The notes under the pieces are model-generated. The model was not told where the DNA came from, did not search any database, and worked only from the letters and a program-made list of their open reading frames with translations. Made by a program: the position numbers and the translations under genes. A stretch of DNA of 11,573 nucleotides, from contig CAYWBI010000118.1 of the NCBI GenBank assembly GCA_964456445.1, forward strand, positions 1 through 11,573. The letters run 5' to 3'. Source of the stretch: CAYWBI01 sp964456445 (GTDB taxonomy: Bacteria; Calditrichota; Calditrichia; Calditrichales; J004). Each line of letters starts with the position of its first letter. The first letter of the stretch is position 1. Positions 1 to 7,884 of this stretch are shown piece after piece.

Positions 1-57
1 TCATGTTCATTAAAAGGCGTATTCTATTTCCACACAAAAACCAGTAGAGCCGTTTAT

Positions 58-1959
58 TTATTCCTCGAGTGTGCTTAGATCACCTTCATCCTGGCCCAGG
101 GCACGCGCTTTTAGAACACGGCGCATAATTTTTCCGCTACGGGTCTTTGGCAGTCCATCTACAAATTGCACGGTTTCCGGTTTGGCAATGGGGCCCATCT
201 CACTGGCCACATGGTTGCGTAATTCCTCGGCCAAATCCCCGTTACCGCTTTGACCGGCCTTTAAAATTACAAAGGTGTGAATCGCGTTGCCCTTTAATTC
301 ATGGGGCAGGGCAATGGCGGCGGCCTCAGATACCATGGAATGACTGACCAGGGCGCTTTCGATCTCCGCTGTTCCCAAACGGTATCCGCTGACCTTGATC
401 ACATCGTCGATCCGGCCGATAACCCATACATAACCGTCTTTATCGATACGTGCCGAGTCGCCCGCTTTATACCATCCTTGTTTTTCATAATCTTTCCAAT
501 AGGTATTTACATAGCGTTCTTCATCATGATAAATAGTGCGCGCCATGCCCGGCCAGGGATTTTTAATAACCAGCTTGCCTTCTTCCCCCACTGCAACTTC
601 CTTACCGTGGTCATCGACAACGGCAACTTCATTTCCAAAGAAGGGTTTTGTGGCCGAGCCAGGCTTTAACGGCATCACCGGGATTGGGGTAATCATAAAC
701 CCACCGGTTTCGGTTTGCCACCAGGTATCCATAATGGGGCATTTTTCATTTCCGATCACCTTATAGTACCATTTCCAGGCTTCCGGATTTATTGGTTCTC
801 CAACGGAACCTAAGAGGCGAAGGGAGCTAATGTCATGACGTGCCGGCCAGGCGTCGCCAAAACGCATCAATCCACGAATGGCCGTCGGGGAAGTATATAG
901 TATGCTGATGCCATATTTCTCTACCATGCCCCACCAGCGGTTTGGATAGGGGTGGTTGGGCGCGCCTTCATACATCATAACAGTGGCGCCAATAATCAAT
1001 GGCCCGTATATGATGTAGCTGTGTCCGGTTATCCAGCCCGGATCGGCGGCACACCACCAGCGGTCATTGTCCTTTATATCAAATACCATACGCAGTGTTG
1101 TGGCCGTGTAAACGCTATATCCGCCATGGGTATGAACCTGGCCCTTGGGGCGTCCGGTTGTCCCTGAAGTATAAAGGATAAACAGCATATCTTCGGCATC
1201 CATCACTTCTGTGTCACATTTTGCCCCGGCATTCGGCAACCCCATCAGATCATGGTACCAGAAATCGCGGTCACTTTCCATAAAGCACTCTTCGCCGGTA
1301 CGTTTTACGGTGATGCACACTTCAATGGTTGGCGAACGGCGCATGGCATCGTTGGCGATCCCCTTTAAATTGGTTGGCTTGCCGCGCCGATAGCCGCCAT
1401 CGGCAGTGACCAGTACGCGGCTGTTGGCGTCTGCTATGCGTTCGGCCAGGGCCTCAACACTGAAACCCCCATAAACCACGCTATGGGCAGCGCCAATTTT
1501 GGCGCAGGCCAACATGGCAATGGCCAGTTCCGGGATTTGAGGCATATAAATGGTTACAATGTCCCCTTTGTTTACGCCCATGCTTTTTAGTACGTTACCG
1601 AATTTAGAAACTTCGCGGTTCAGGGCATGGTATGAATATGTTTTTACATCGCCCGGCTCGCCCTCCCAGATAAACGCCAGTTTATTCCGCCGCCAGGTGG
1701 ACAGATGCCGGTCAATTGCATTATGGATAATGTTCGTTTTGGCGCCGCTGAACCATTTATAAAAAGGTTTGTTGCTGTCATCAAGAACCGTATCCCATTT
1801 TTGATACCATTCCAGATGCTCTGCCTGCTCTGCCCAAAACCCTTCCCGATCTTCAATGGATTTTTTATATAAGCTGTCATACTCCGGGACATTGGCTTGT
1901 TTAACTACTTCTTCTGACGGATAATATACATCGCCTTCTAAAGGTTTTTTTGAACTCAC
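58..1959 (-). CDS. acs: Acetyl-CoA synthetase (AMP-forming acetate-CoA ligase)
   Basis: This cytoplasmic enzyme of the ANL adenylate-forming superfamily activates acetate with ATP and CoA to acetyl-CoA through acetyl-AMP. It is full length at 633 residues (family about 630-660). Visible motifs are the phosphate loop YTSGTTGRPKG (263-273), the acyl pocket with T311, V386 and W414 (the Trp that limits the pocket to acetate), the DTWWQTETGG adenylate motif (411-420), the hinge region GRIDDVIKVSGYRLGTAEIE (515-534), and KTRSGK ending at K610. That Lys is the catalytic residue acetylated by Pat-type enzymes in known Acs proteins. The start is GTG at 1957-1959, supported by a GGAGG ribosome site (1965-1969) five bases upstream. 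It is transcribed alone: no acetate permease or Pat/CobB gene is nearby. The acetate-specific pocket argues against a propionyl-CoA synthetase. Confidence 0.97.
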   Translation of the reverse strand: MSSKKPLEGDVYYPSEEVVKQANVPEYDSLYKKSIEDREGFWAEQAEHLEWYQKWDTVLDDSNKPFYKWFSGAKTNIIHNAIDRHLSTWRRNKLAFIWEGEPGDVKTYSYHALNREVSKFGNVLKSMGVNKGDIVTIYMPQIPELAIAMLACAKIGAAHSVVYGGFSVEALAERIADANSRVLVTADGGYRRGKPTNLKGIANDAMRRSPTIEVCITVKRTGEECFMESDRDFWYHDLMGLPNAGAKCDTEVMDAEDMLFILYTSGTTGRPKGQVHTHGGYSVYTATTLRMVFDIKDNDRWWCAADPGWITGHSYIIYGPLIIGATVMMYEGAPNHPYPNRWWGMVEKYGISILYTSPTAIRGLMRFGDAWPARHDISSLRLLGSVGEPINPEAWKWYYKVIGNEKCPIMDTWWQTETGGFMITPIPVMPLKPGSATKPFFGNEVAVVDDHGKEVAVGEEGKLVIKNPWPGMARTIYHDEERYVNTYWKDYEKQGWYKAGDSARIDKDGYVWVIGRIDDVIKVSGYRLGTAEIESALVSHSMVSEAAAIALPHELKGNAIHTFVILKAGQSGNGDLAEELRNHVASEMGPIAKPETVQFVDGLPKTRSGKIMRRVLKARALGQDEGDLSTLEE

Positions 1960-2488
1960 AGGAACCTCCGGTTTTGTTATGGTTCTTTTGACCCGGGAAT
2001 CCCCGGTAACAAATTAATGAATAGAACAGGGCCGCTACTCTGTACGATTCTGGATAATATGGAAAATGATTTTCAAACTAAGGCCAAGATGGAAATTAAT
2101 CAAGTAGCGGACCTTCCTTGATAAAGAGTAAATGCCGGGAGGACTGTAAAACATATTCCCGGAATAATTTCGGGCGGGACGTTATTTTAAGTGCGAAAGT
2201 TTTCCTTTCGGATAGGTGCGGATAGCAATGCGGCAATAAATATTTCTCCCATCTTAAAAGCCAGGAACCGTGGATGTTAAGTGACTGACGGTTTGTTGAA
2301 CCTAAAATGAACATAGCTAAATATTAGAATTGTGTTAGAAATGAATCTTTTATTGATAAAAAAAACCTGAAGCGGTAAATTAAAAATTAATTTGAAAAAT
2401 TGTATTGTATCCACTCCAATGAATATATTCGATTTTATACCGGTCAAACAATTTAAATTCAAATTTATAATCAAAATGGAGCCATATT
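1960..2488. other. 529-base intergenic region between divergent acs and DUF47-pit genes, with small hairpins
   Basis: No convincing gene lies here. The sequence should hold the promoters of both divergent transcripts. The half nearer acs is more GC-rich and contains three short dyads: CCGGG/CCCGG with a four-base loop (1993-2006, in the acs leader), CCGGGA/TCCCGG (2135-2162), whose right arm lies within the 13-base palindrome TATTCCCGGAATA (2154-2166), and CGAAAG/CTTTCG with a five-base loop (2194-2210). The octamer ATTCCCGG occurs in opposite orientations at 1993-2000 and 2155-2162. The half nearer the DUF47 gene (2300-2480) is strongly AT-rich. Short open frames on the minus strand (2096-2314, 2277-2474) show no recognisable domain and no good ribosome site, so I did not call them. 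Confidence 0.6.
2400..2429 (+). promoter_or_regulatory. Possible promoter for the DUF47-pit pair
   Basis: TTGTAT (2400-2405) and TATATT (2424-2429) are separated by 18 bases, in an AT-rich stretch about 60 bases upstream of the DUF47 start. TATATTCG also resembles the Bacteroidetes TANNTTTG -7 element with one mismatch. The match is modest and AT-rich DNA gives such matches by chance. No Pho box was recognised nearby. Confidence 0.3.
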
Positions 2489-3163
2489 ATGAGCTTGATT
2501 GAAAATTTATTTTCCCGCTCCCCCTTCGATTTATTACAAAAACACATGGATAAAGTTTTGGTATGTGTGGAAAAAGTATCGCCACTCTTTGATGCTTATA
2601 TCCAAAGGGATGTAGAAAAAACCGAGGAAATTGCGGCTGAAATCTCCAAGCTGGAACATTCGGCCGATTTAACCAAGAATGAAATCCGTAATAATCTTAA
2701 CCGGGGGATATTGCTCTCCATCCGTCGTGTGGATTTATTGGATATTCTTTCTTTACAAGATTCTCTGGCCGATAAAGCAGAAGATATTGGTGTTTTGATG
2801 ACCCTAAAAAATATGAAGGCCGTAAAAAATATCGAAAAAGACTTTGAAACCTTTCTTCAAAAAAACATCGAGGCCGTTCATCTGGTTGGAAAAATGATAA
2901 GCGATCTGCCGAATTTGATGGAATATACTTTTGGTGGCAGCGAAGCAAAAAAAATCCGTCAGCAGGCGTATGATGTTTCTTATCTGGAACATGAAGTTGA
3001 CATCATCCAGCATATACTGTTAAAAAAATTGTACAATATGGATAAACCGCTGGAATACACCTGTTTCAATTTGTGGATAAACATTATAAAAACAATTGCC
3101 TCGCTAAGTAATTTGTCAGAAAAACTGGCCAATAAATTATCGATGCTACTGGAAAATAATTAG
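2489..3163 (+). CDS. DUF47/PhoU-like phosphate transport accessory protein
   Basis: This soluble, nearly all-helical protein of 224 residues belongs to the DUF47 (TIGR00153, PhoU-related) family, which is normally encoded beside Pit-type transporters and thought to modulate them. The two-fold helical-bundle pattern is visible, with acidic metal-binding-like motifs KLEHSAD (54-60), DSLADKAED (91-99) and YLEHEVD (165-171). There is no signal peptide or membrane segment. The ATG at 2489 has a GGAG site (2478-2481) seven bases upstream. The stop is 20 bases before pit, so the two are almost certainly co-transcribed. A regulatory role on phosphate uptake is inferred from family and context. Length is typical and nothing is broken. 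Confidence 0.93.
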   Translation: MSLIENLFSRSPFDLLQKHMDKVLVCVEKVSPLFDAYIQRDVEKTEEIAAEISKLEHSADLTKNEIRNNLNRGILLSIRRVDLLDILSLQDSLADKAEDIGVLMTLKNMKAVKNIEKDFETFLQKNIEAVHLVGKMISDLPNLMEYTFGGSEAKKIRQQAYDVSYLEHEVDIIQHILLKKLYNMDKPLEYTCFNLWINIIKTIASLSNLSEKLANKLSMLLENN

Positions 3164-3183
3164 GTTTTTAATCTGAGACTATT

Positions 3184-4605
3184 ATGGACACAACACTCAT
3201 ACTTACGATAATTGCATTAGCCGCCGGTTTTTACATGGCCTGGAGCGTGGGCGCAAACGATGTTGCCAACGCCATGGGCACCTCTGTCGGTTCCGGGGCC
3301 CTTACAGTTAAACGGGCTGTTATCCTCGCCGCGGTATTGGAATTTGCCGGTGCCTTTTTTGTCGGCAGCCATGTGTCACAAACCATCCGTAAAGGAATCA
3401 TAAGCCCGGGCATATTTGTTGGCCATGAGTTGGATTTGGTCTTTGGAATGATCGGCGCTTTGCTTGCCGCTGCAATATGGTTGCAAGTTGCCTCCTATTA
3501 TGGCTGGCCCGTTTCCACAACCCATTCCATTGTTGGGGCTGTTCTTGGATTTGGTATTGTGTTTGCGGGGGTCAACGCCATCCATTGGGCCGAAGTCGGC
3601 TCCATTGTTGCCAGTTGGGTTGTTTCGCCTCTGCTTTCCGGGACCATTGCCTTTGTGCTCTTCTCGCTTATCCGCCGTTTGATATATTACAACCCCGATC
3701 CGGTCGCGGTGACCAAAAGGCTGGCCCCCTACCTGGTTTTTCTTGTTTTTATGGTGCTTTCGCTGGCCATGGTTTTCAAGGGATTGAAAAACCTGCATCT
3801 CGATCTGAATTTTTCAAATGCTTTAGGCGTAAGTGTCATTGTAGGTTTGATTGCCGCACTGATAAGCTATTTTTTAATCCGTCGTATCAAAGAAGCAGAA
3901 CCAGCAGAAAGCGAAGCAATGGTTGTTTCCCCGTCCGTTGCACGCCGGATTGAAAAGGCCTTGCAACATTTGGAAAAGGCGTCTTCAAAACTTTCCGGAG
4001 AGTCCTCACGACGCCTGGAAATGTTAAGTCATGACCTGGAAGAAGTTGCCGTTGAAATAAAATCCGATGTTATGGTTGAGCGTAATGATGACACCAGCAA
4101 AACCGTAGAAAAAATATTTGTTTACCTGCAAATCCTTAGCGCCGGCTTTGTTGCCTTTGCCCATGGTGCAAACGATGTGGCCAATGCCGTTGGGCCGCTT
4201 GCCGCCGTAATCACCATTTTGCAAGATGGGGTTATCGCCATGAACACCCCGGTGCCGGTGTGGGTGCTTGCCCTTGGAGGTATCGGTATTGTTATGGGAC
4301 TTGCAACCTGGGGCTGGCGCGTTATGCTGACCATTGGTAAAAAAATTACCGAACTTACACCGACCCGCGGTTTTGCAGCGGAATTTGCCACGGCCATAAC
4401 ACTAGTTATAGCTACCAAGCTTGGGCTACCCGTAAGTACAACACATACCCTTGTGGGAGGCGTACTCGGGGTTGGTTTTGCACGGGGCATCAAATCCTTA
4501 AATCTTAAAGTCATCACCAATATTATTATTTCCTGGCTTATCACCATTCCGGTTGGCGCCGCCGGTGCTATCATGTTTTATTACATCTTGCGGACTATTT
4601 TTTAG
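3184..4605 (+). CDS. pit: Pit-family inorganic phosphate transporter
   Basis: This inner-membrane carrier of the PiT family (PF01384) is expected to take up inorganic phosphate, or metal-phosphate, with a cation. At 473 residues it is full length. The internal duplication is plain: GANDVANA at 23-30 and again at 328-335 (inverted-repeat halves), and the partner motif PVSTTH at 109-114 and 416-421. About ten hydrophobic segments are visible. The halves are joined by a hydrophilic, probably helical or coiled-coil cytoplasmic stretch (about 235-310, rich in Glu, Lys and Arg). The DUF47 gene ends 20 bases upstream. No strong Shine-Dalgarno precedes this ATG, so translation may be partly coupled to the upstream gene. 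A perfect intrinsic terminator follows. Sulfate or other anions are less likely substrates given the DUF47 partner. Confidence 0.96.
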   Translation: MDTTLILTIIALAAGFYMAWSVGANDVANAMGTSVGSGALTVKRAVILAAVLEFAGAFFVGSHVSQTIRKGIISPGIFVGHELDLVFGMIGALLAAAIWLQVASYYGWPVSTTHSIVGAVLGFGIVFAGVNAIHWAEVGSIVASWVVSPLLSGTIAFVLFSLIRRLIYYNPDPVAVTKRLAPYLVFLVFMVLSLAMVFKGLKNLHLDLNFSNALGVSVIVGLIAALISYFLIRRIKEAEPAESEAMVVSPSVARRIEKALQHLEKASSKLSGESSRRLEMLSHDLEEVAVEIKSDVMVERNDDTSKTVEKIFVYLQILSAGFVAFAHGANDVANAVGPLAAVITILQDGVIAMNTPVPVWVLALGGIGIVMGLATWGWRVMLTIGKKITELTPTRGFAAEFATAITLVIATKLGLPVSTTHTLVGGVLGVGFARGIKSLNLKVITNIIISWLITIPVGAAGAIMFYYILRTIF

Positions 4606-4624
4606 TACCTTTTTATTTAACTTT

Positions 4625-4655
4625 AAAGGCAATCTTAAATGAAGATTGCCTTTTT
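4625..4655 (+). terminator. Intrinsic terminator after pit
   Basis: A perfect 12-base-pair stem (AAAGGCAATCTT at 4625-4636, AAGATTGCCTTT at 4642-4653) with a five-base loop ends in a T run (4651-4655), 19 bases after the pit stop codon. It closes the DUF47-pit transcript. Its right arm also supplies the -35-like hexamer of the next gene's promoter candidate. Confidence 0.88.
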
Positions 4656-4674
4656 CCTATATTTCCATTATAAT
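4646..4674 (+). promoter_or_regulatory. Sigma70-like promoter, probably giving a leaderless mRNA
   Basis: TTGCCT (4646-4651) and a perfect TATAAT (4669-4674) are spaced by exactly 17 bases. Transcription would start about seven bases after the -10 box, near 4681, which coincides with the ATG at 4680. No Shine-Dalgarno is present before this ATG, consistent with a leaderless message. The -35 box lies inside the right arm of the pit terminator. Confidence 0.55.
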
Positions 4675-4679
4675 GGCTA

Positions 4680-6542
4680 ATGAAAAAACATAACATACCC
4701 ATTCGTACCTTATTCATTTTTCTGTTGATCAGTCTCTCGCCTCTTTTGGCCATTACGGGGGCACAAGTGGCCATTTACAATGGACCGGGAACCTGGGCCG
4801 ATGGCATTGTTTCTTTTGAAAAATTTTGCGACTGGAAAGGCATATCCCACGAGCAGGTCAATTCCCATGATATAAACACATTGGATTTAAAAGATTATTA
4901 TCAGGGTATATTTTTTCCTGGCGGGGACGCTTACTATTATAAGCAGGCCATCAATGCCAGCGGTTTACAGCATATCCGTGATATTGTAAATCTGGGTGGA
5001 TTTTATATGGGAATGTGCGCTGGTTCTTATTTTGCCTGTGATTCGATTGAATGGGAAGGCGGCATCTACGACTACCAATTGGAGCTGTTTAACGGATTTG
5101 CCCGCGGCGCCATCGACGCCATTGCGCCCTGGGCAAACTACACCATGACCAACGTTACGATGAACATGAACAATCCAATAAATGCCTATAGCAGCGGGCA
5201 TGAAACGATCCTTTATTATGGCGGACCTGTTTATGAACCCAAGCCGGCACAAGCCATGGATACCGTAGCCACATGGGACGCCTGGTATAACCTGCCTGCG
5301 ATCATAAATTTTACTTATGGCAACGGACGTGTACTGTTTTCCGGACCACATCCGGAAACGGAAGAAGACAGCAACCGGGATGGGACCACTTTTGGAGACA
5401 GCCTGAATGATAACGGCTCGGACTGGCCCTTCCTTTGGTCGGCTGTAGATTGGGTCATGAAAAATCCCATTTCCAATCCCCACTTCTGGATAAATGAATT
5501 TCACTATGATGATCAGGGGGCCGATAGCAATGAATTTGTTGAAATTGTTGTGCCATATAATTTTACGGATTTTGCAAACCTCACCCTTAGCTTATATGAT
5601 GGCTCAACCGGGCAAGTCTATAGTAGTTTTACAACGGATAATTTTTCGCAGGGCGTCGTACAAGACAGCTTCCTCTTACTTTCCATGTCTGTAAACGGCA
5701 TCCAGGATGGACCGGATGGCTTCTGTTTAGACTATAAGGGGAATGTGATTCAGTTTTTAAGTTATGAAGGTGTATTCAACGCACAGGATGGTCCTGCCCT
5801 GGGTTTAACCAGTTCCGATATCGGACTTTCCGAAGATGGAACCGATCCGGATGGGAATTCACTGCAATTAAGCGGGCAGGGCACTATTTATCGCGAGTTT
5901 TCCTGGAGTGCGCCCAGCCCTCAAACTGTGGGTCAACCCAATAGCAATGGACAAATCGACCAGGCCCTTCCGGTAACGTTGTTGTCTTTTTCCGCAAATC
6001 AAAAAGCAGGGAAAATACGGCTCGAATGGTCAACAGCTTCTGAAATTTCCAATAGTGGATTTATTATTGAGCGAAAAAAAAACAATGATGGGGCATTTGT
6101 GGAAATCGCCAACTTTGTCACGAACAAAGAATTACGTGGCGCCGGATACAGCTCCATTGAGCATAACTATTCTTTTGTGGATTCCCCTGTTTCCGGGAAC
6201 TATACTTATCGTCTTAAAGACTCGGACTATGCGGGCCGGATATCTATCCTGGCCACCGTCAGCGCAGAGGCAAAGATAAGCAAACAAATAGCGCTGTCAA
6301 ATTATCCCAATCCATTCAATCCACAAACCCATATCAATTTTACCTTGCAGGAGCCTGGTTATACACAGCTTGATATTTATGACGCTCGCGGTAAATTTAT
6401 CAGGAATCTTTTCGACGGGTATCGGCAAAGCGGAAATCACAGTATTTTATTTAAAGCCGGTCAGCTCGCCAGTGGCTTCTATTTTTATCGTCTGCAAAGC
6501 AATGGGCACAACCTTATCCAAAAAATGCTGTTGATACGTTGA
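4680..6542 (+). CDS. Secreted glutamine-amidotransferase-like (BPL_N) protein with LTD-like domain and type IX secretion sorting domain
   Basis: This 620-residue exported protein has four parts. (1) An N-terminal signal peptide (about 1-28, hydrophobic core LFIFLLISLSPLLA). (2) A class I glutamine-amidotransferase-fold domain resembling the N-terminal domain of eukaryotic biotin-protein ligase (about 28-262), with the FFPGGD strand (78-83), a nucleophile elbow GMCAGS around C113, and H224 plus E226 in GPHPETEE as probable triad partners. (3) A lamin-tail-like (LTD) domain (about 267-425: WINEFHYDDQGADSNEFVEI, then SDIGLSEDGTDPDGNSLQL). (4) A fibronectin-like module (about 430-530) and a C-terminal type IX secretion sorting domain (about 538-620: NYPNPFNP at 541-548, ending KMLLIR). 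It should cross the outer membrane and be released or surface-anchored. The triad looks intact, but the substrate is unknown. It is probably monocistronic from its own promoter. Confidence 0.87.
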   Translation: MKKHNIPIRTLFIFLLISLSPLLAITGAQVAIYNGPGTWADGIVSFEKFCDWKGISHEQVNSHDINTLDLKDYYQGIFFPGGDAYYYKQAINASGLQHIRDIVNLGGFYMGMCAGSYFACDSIEWEGGIYDYQLELFNGFARGAIDAIAPWANYTMTNVTMNMNNPINAYSSGHETILYYGGPVYEPKPAQAMDTVATWDAWYNLPAIINFTYGNGRVLFSGPHPETEEDSNRDGTTFGDSLNDNGSDWPFLWSAVDWVMKNPISNPHFWINEFHYDDQGADSNEFVEIVVPYNFTDFANLTLSLYDGSTGQVYSSFTTDNFSQGVVQDSFLLLSMSVNGIQDGPDGFCLDYKGNVIQFLSYEGVFNAQDGPALGLTSSDIGLSEDGTDPDGNSLQLSGQGTIYREFSWSAPSPQTVGQPNSNGQIDQALPVTLLSFSANQKAGKIRLEWSTASEISNSGFIIERKKNNDGAFVEIANFVTNKELRGAGYSSIEHNYSFVDSPVSGNYTYRLKDSDYAGRISILATVSAEAKISKQIALSNYPNPFNPQTHINFTLQEPGYTQLDIYDARGKFIRNLFDGYRQSGNHSILFKAGQLASGFYFYRLQSNGHNLIQKMLLIR

Positions 6543-6613
6543 TCCTTTCCTGATCTTTATCTTGATTTGCCCGCCTCCTTTTTCTTAAGTTAAGCAATTA
6601 ATAAAGGTCTATT

Positions 6614-7306
6614 ATGCTTACAGCGCTTATCTTAGGTACCGTGGGAAGTTTACATTGCATGGGCATGTGCGGGCCTATTGTTCTTGCCTTGCCTCAAAAT
6701 GCCCAACATGGACGTATGCAATATCTGATCAGTCGCCTCATTTATAACAGTGGGCGCATTATTACCTATATTTTATTGGGTTTTGTCTTTGGCAGCATCG
6801 GACATCTTATATCGCTTGCCGGTCTGCAATCGGTTTTGTCGGTAACCCTTGGGGTTTTAGTGTTATTGACCCTCTTTACCCCATTATCAAAATCGGTCAA
6901 TTTAGTTGCGGAAAGTGGGTTATGGAGAAAATCCATCGGTAGGTTGTTCCGCAAAAAATCATATTCTGCTTTATTGGGTATTGGTGTACTAAACGGATTC
7001 CTACCTTGTGGCTTGGTCTATACGGCCCTGGCCGGAGCGATAGCATCCGGGGATGCTTTATATGGTGGAATGTTTATGGCTGTGTTTGGTATAGGCACCG
7101 TGCCGGCCCTGTTGGTTTTATCAATTATTGGCCGGTTGGGAAACTTTAACAAACAAAAATTTATCCGCAAAGCCCTGCCGGCAGCAGCTTTTATCCTGGG
7201 GGTCCTGCTCATTCTGCGCGGGCTGTCGTTGGGCATCCCTTATATCAGTCCGGATATTACGATGCAGTCATCGGCGAACGGGTTATTTATACCACATTGC
7301 CATTAG
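6614..7306 (+). CDS. TauE/SafE-family (UreH-like, COG2836) membrane protein
   Basis: This 230-residue integral inner-membrane protein, with about six helices, belongs to the family annotated 'sulfite exporter TauE/SafE' or urease accessory UreH-like (PF13386). Diagnostic motifs are GSLHCMGMCGP (11-21, H14, C15, C19) in the first helix and NGFLPCGLVYTALAGA (127-142, C132). Cys and His in membrane helices suggest handling of a thiophilic metal such as copper or nickel. Relatives often sit by cbb3 oxidase assembly genes, but none is visible here. The C-terminus ends in PHCH, another possible metal site. The ATG at 6614 has AAAGG (6603-6607) six bases upstream. The downstream neighbour is convergent. 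The family label is firm, but the transported substrate is not; true sulfite export is doubtful. Confidence 0.9.
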   Translation: MLTALILGTVGSLHCMGMCGPIVLALPQNAQHGRMQYLISRLIYNSGRIITYILLGFVFGSIGHLISLAGLQSVLSVTLGVLVLLTLFTPLSKSVNLVAESGLWRKSIGRLFRKKSYSALLGIGVLNGFLPCGLVYTALAGAIASGDALYGGMFMAVFGIGTVPALLVLSIIGRLGNFNKQKFIRKALPAAAFILGVLLILRGLSLGIPYISPDITMQSSANGLFIPHCH

Positions 7307-7341
7307 GTTGGTTTGTGCGTATTGAAAACATCATGAACCAA

Positions 7342-7372
7342 GTTGCAATTTTAAATTTAGAAATTGGGCAAC
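7342..7372. terminator. Bulged hairpin between convergent genes
   Basis: GTTGCAATTT (7342-7351) pairs with AAATTGGGCAAC (7361-7372) apart from a two-base GG bulge, leaving a nine-base loop. It lies 36 bases after the TauE/SafE-family gene and before the convergent TerB gene's end. There is no strong T run on either side, so a role in ending either transcript is only possible. Confidence 0.3.
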
Positions 7373-7376
7373 CTAT

Positions 7377-7400
7377 AAAAAGGCGCTAATTGCCATAGCC
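7377..7400 (-). terminator. Weak intrinsic terminator candidate for the CYTH-TerB transcript
   Basis: Read on the minus strand, GGCTA (7396-7400) can pair with TAGCGCC (7382-7388) with a two-base bulge, followed directly by five T (7377-7381). The stem is short, so this is a tentative call based on position 26 bases after the TerB stop. Confidence 0.3.
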
Positions 7401-7425
7401 GGGGTTGTGCAAAATTGAAAAGGAT

Positions 7426-7884
7426 TTACATCTTCCTCGCGCGCTGTTTCGCCTGGATCATATCCCCATGCGTCATGCCAATAAGGTTGGTAATCTTACG
7501 CATCAGCGCTTCTTCATATTTATCCATATAGCCATCCGCATAAACAAGCTGCCATAAATTATCGAGCAAGCACTGTTTTTGGGGTTTTGAAAAAGACCGT
7601 TTTATCTGATCGGTAAACATCCAAATATCGGTCCTGCTGTCCCGTTTTTCGCGCGCTGCACGTATCAGTTCATCCACCTGTTCTTTTGGCATGAAAAAAA
7701 AAGCACATAAAATTGATGTGATTTGTTCTTCTTCTTCCGCTGCGAGATTAAAATCCGCATAGGCCATTTCCAGAAAAAGAACGGCCGTGGCAATGGACAA
7801 ACCTGAAAAAGGCTCTGTTGAATTTTCAGACTTTTGCCCGGCGTCCGATGAAAGTAATTTACCTATTTTGTCCAACAGCTTCAT
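7426..7884 (-). CDS. TerB-domain protein (tellurite-resistance TerB-like)
   Basis: This cytoplasmic all-helical protein of 152 residues is compatible with the TerB domain (PF05099). The domain's internal two-fold pattern is visible: LFLEMAYADFNLAAEEEEQI (36-55) and LWQLVYADGYMDKYEEALM (110-128). Each has a YAD plus a run of acidic residues that in TerB-like proteins can bind metal. A short polar linker (12-26) follows an amphipathic N-terminus. The start is well defined: AAAGGAG (7891-7897) lies six bases before the ATG. That site and the first 26 bases of the gene are inside the end of the upstream CYTH gene, so the two are co-transcribed. No other ter genes (terC, terD) are present. Stand-alone TerB proteins of this kind are common and often unrelated to tellurite, so function is unknown. 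Confidence 0.85.
   Translation of the reverse strand: MKLLDKIGKLLSSDAGQKSENSTEPFSGLSIATAVLFLEMAYADFNLAAEEEEQITSILCAFFFMPKEQVDELIRAAREKRDSRTDIWMFTDQIKRSFSKPQKQCLLDNLWQLVYADGYMDKYEEALMRKITNLIGMTHGDMIQAKQRARKM

Noticed and set aside
2040..2100. Sigma54-type promoter for acs on the minus strand (TGGCC...TTTGA)
   Set aside because: The GG and TTG elements are one base off the required -24/-12 spacing and the GC of the -12 element is missing.
2096..2474. Two overlapping short minus-strand open frames (72 and 65 codons) between acs and the DUF47 gene
   Set aside because: No domain, no good ribosome site, unusual composition, and overlap with each other; treated as intergenic.
2390..2488. Pho box upstream of the DUF47-pit pair
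   Set aside because: No CTGTCAT-like direct repeats were found, despite the phosphate-related genes.
3376..4574. Long antisense frames (140 and 150 codons) within pit
   Set aside because: Shadows of the duplicated, GC-richer pit coding sequence; low-complexity translations without domains.
7426..7884. Tellurite-resistance operon
   Set aside because: Only a lone TerB-like domain is present; no terA, terC, terD or terZ genes are adjacent.
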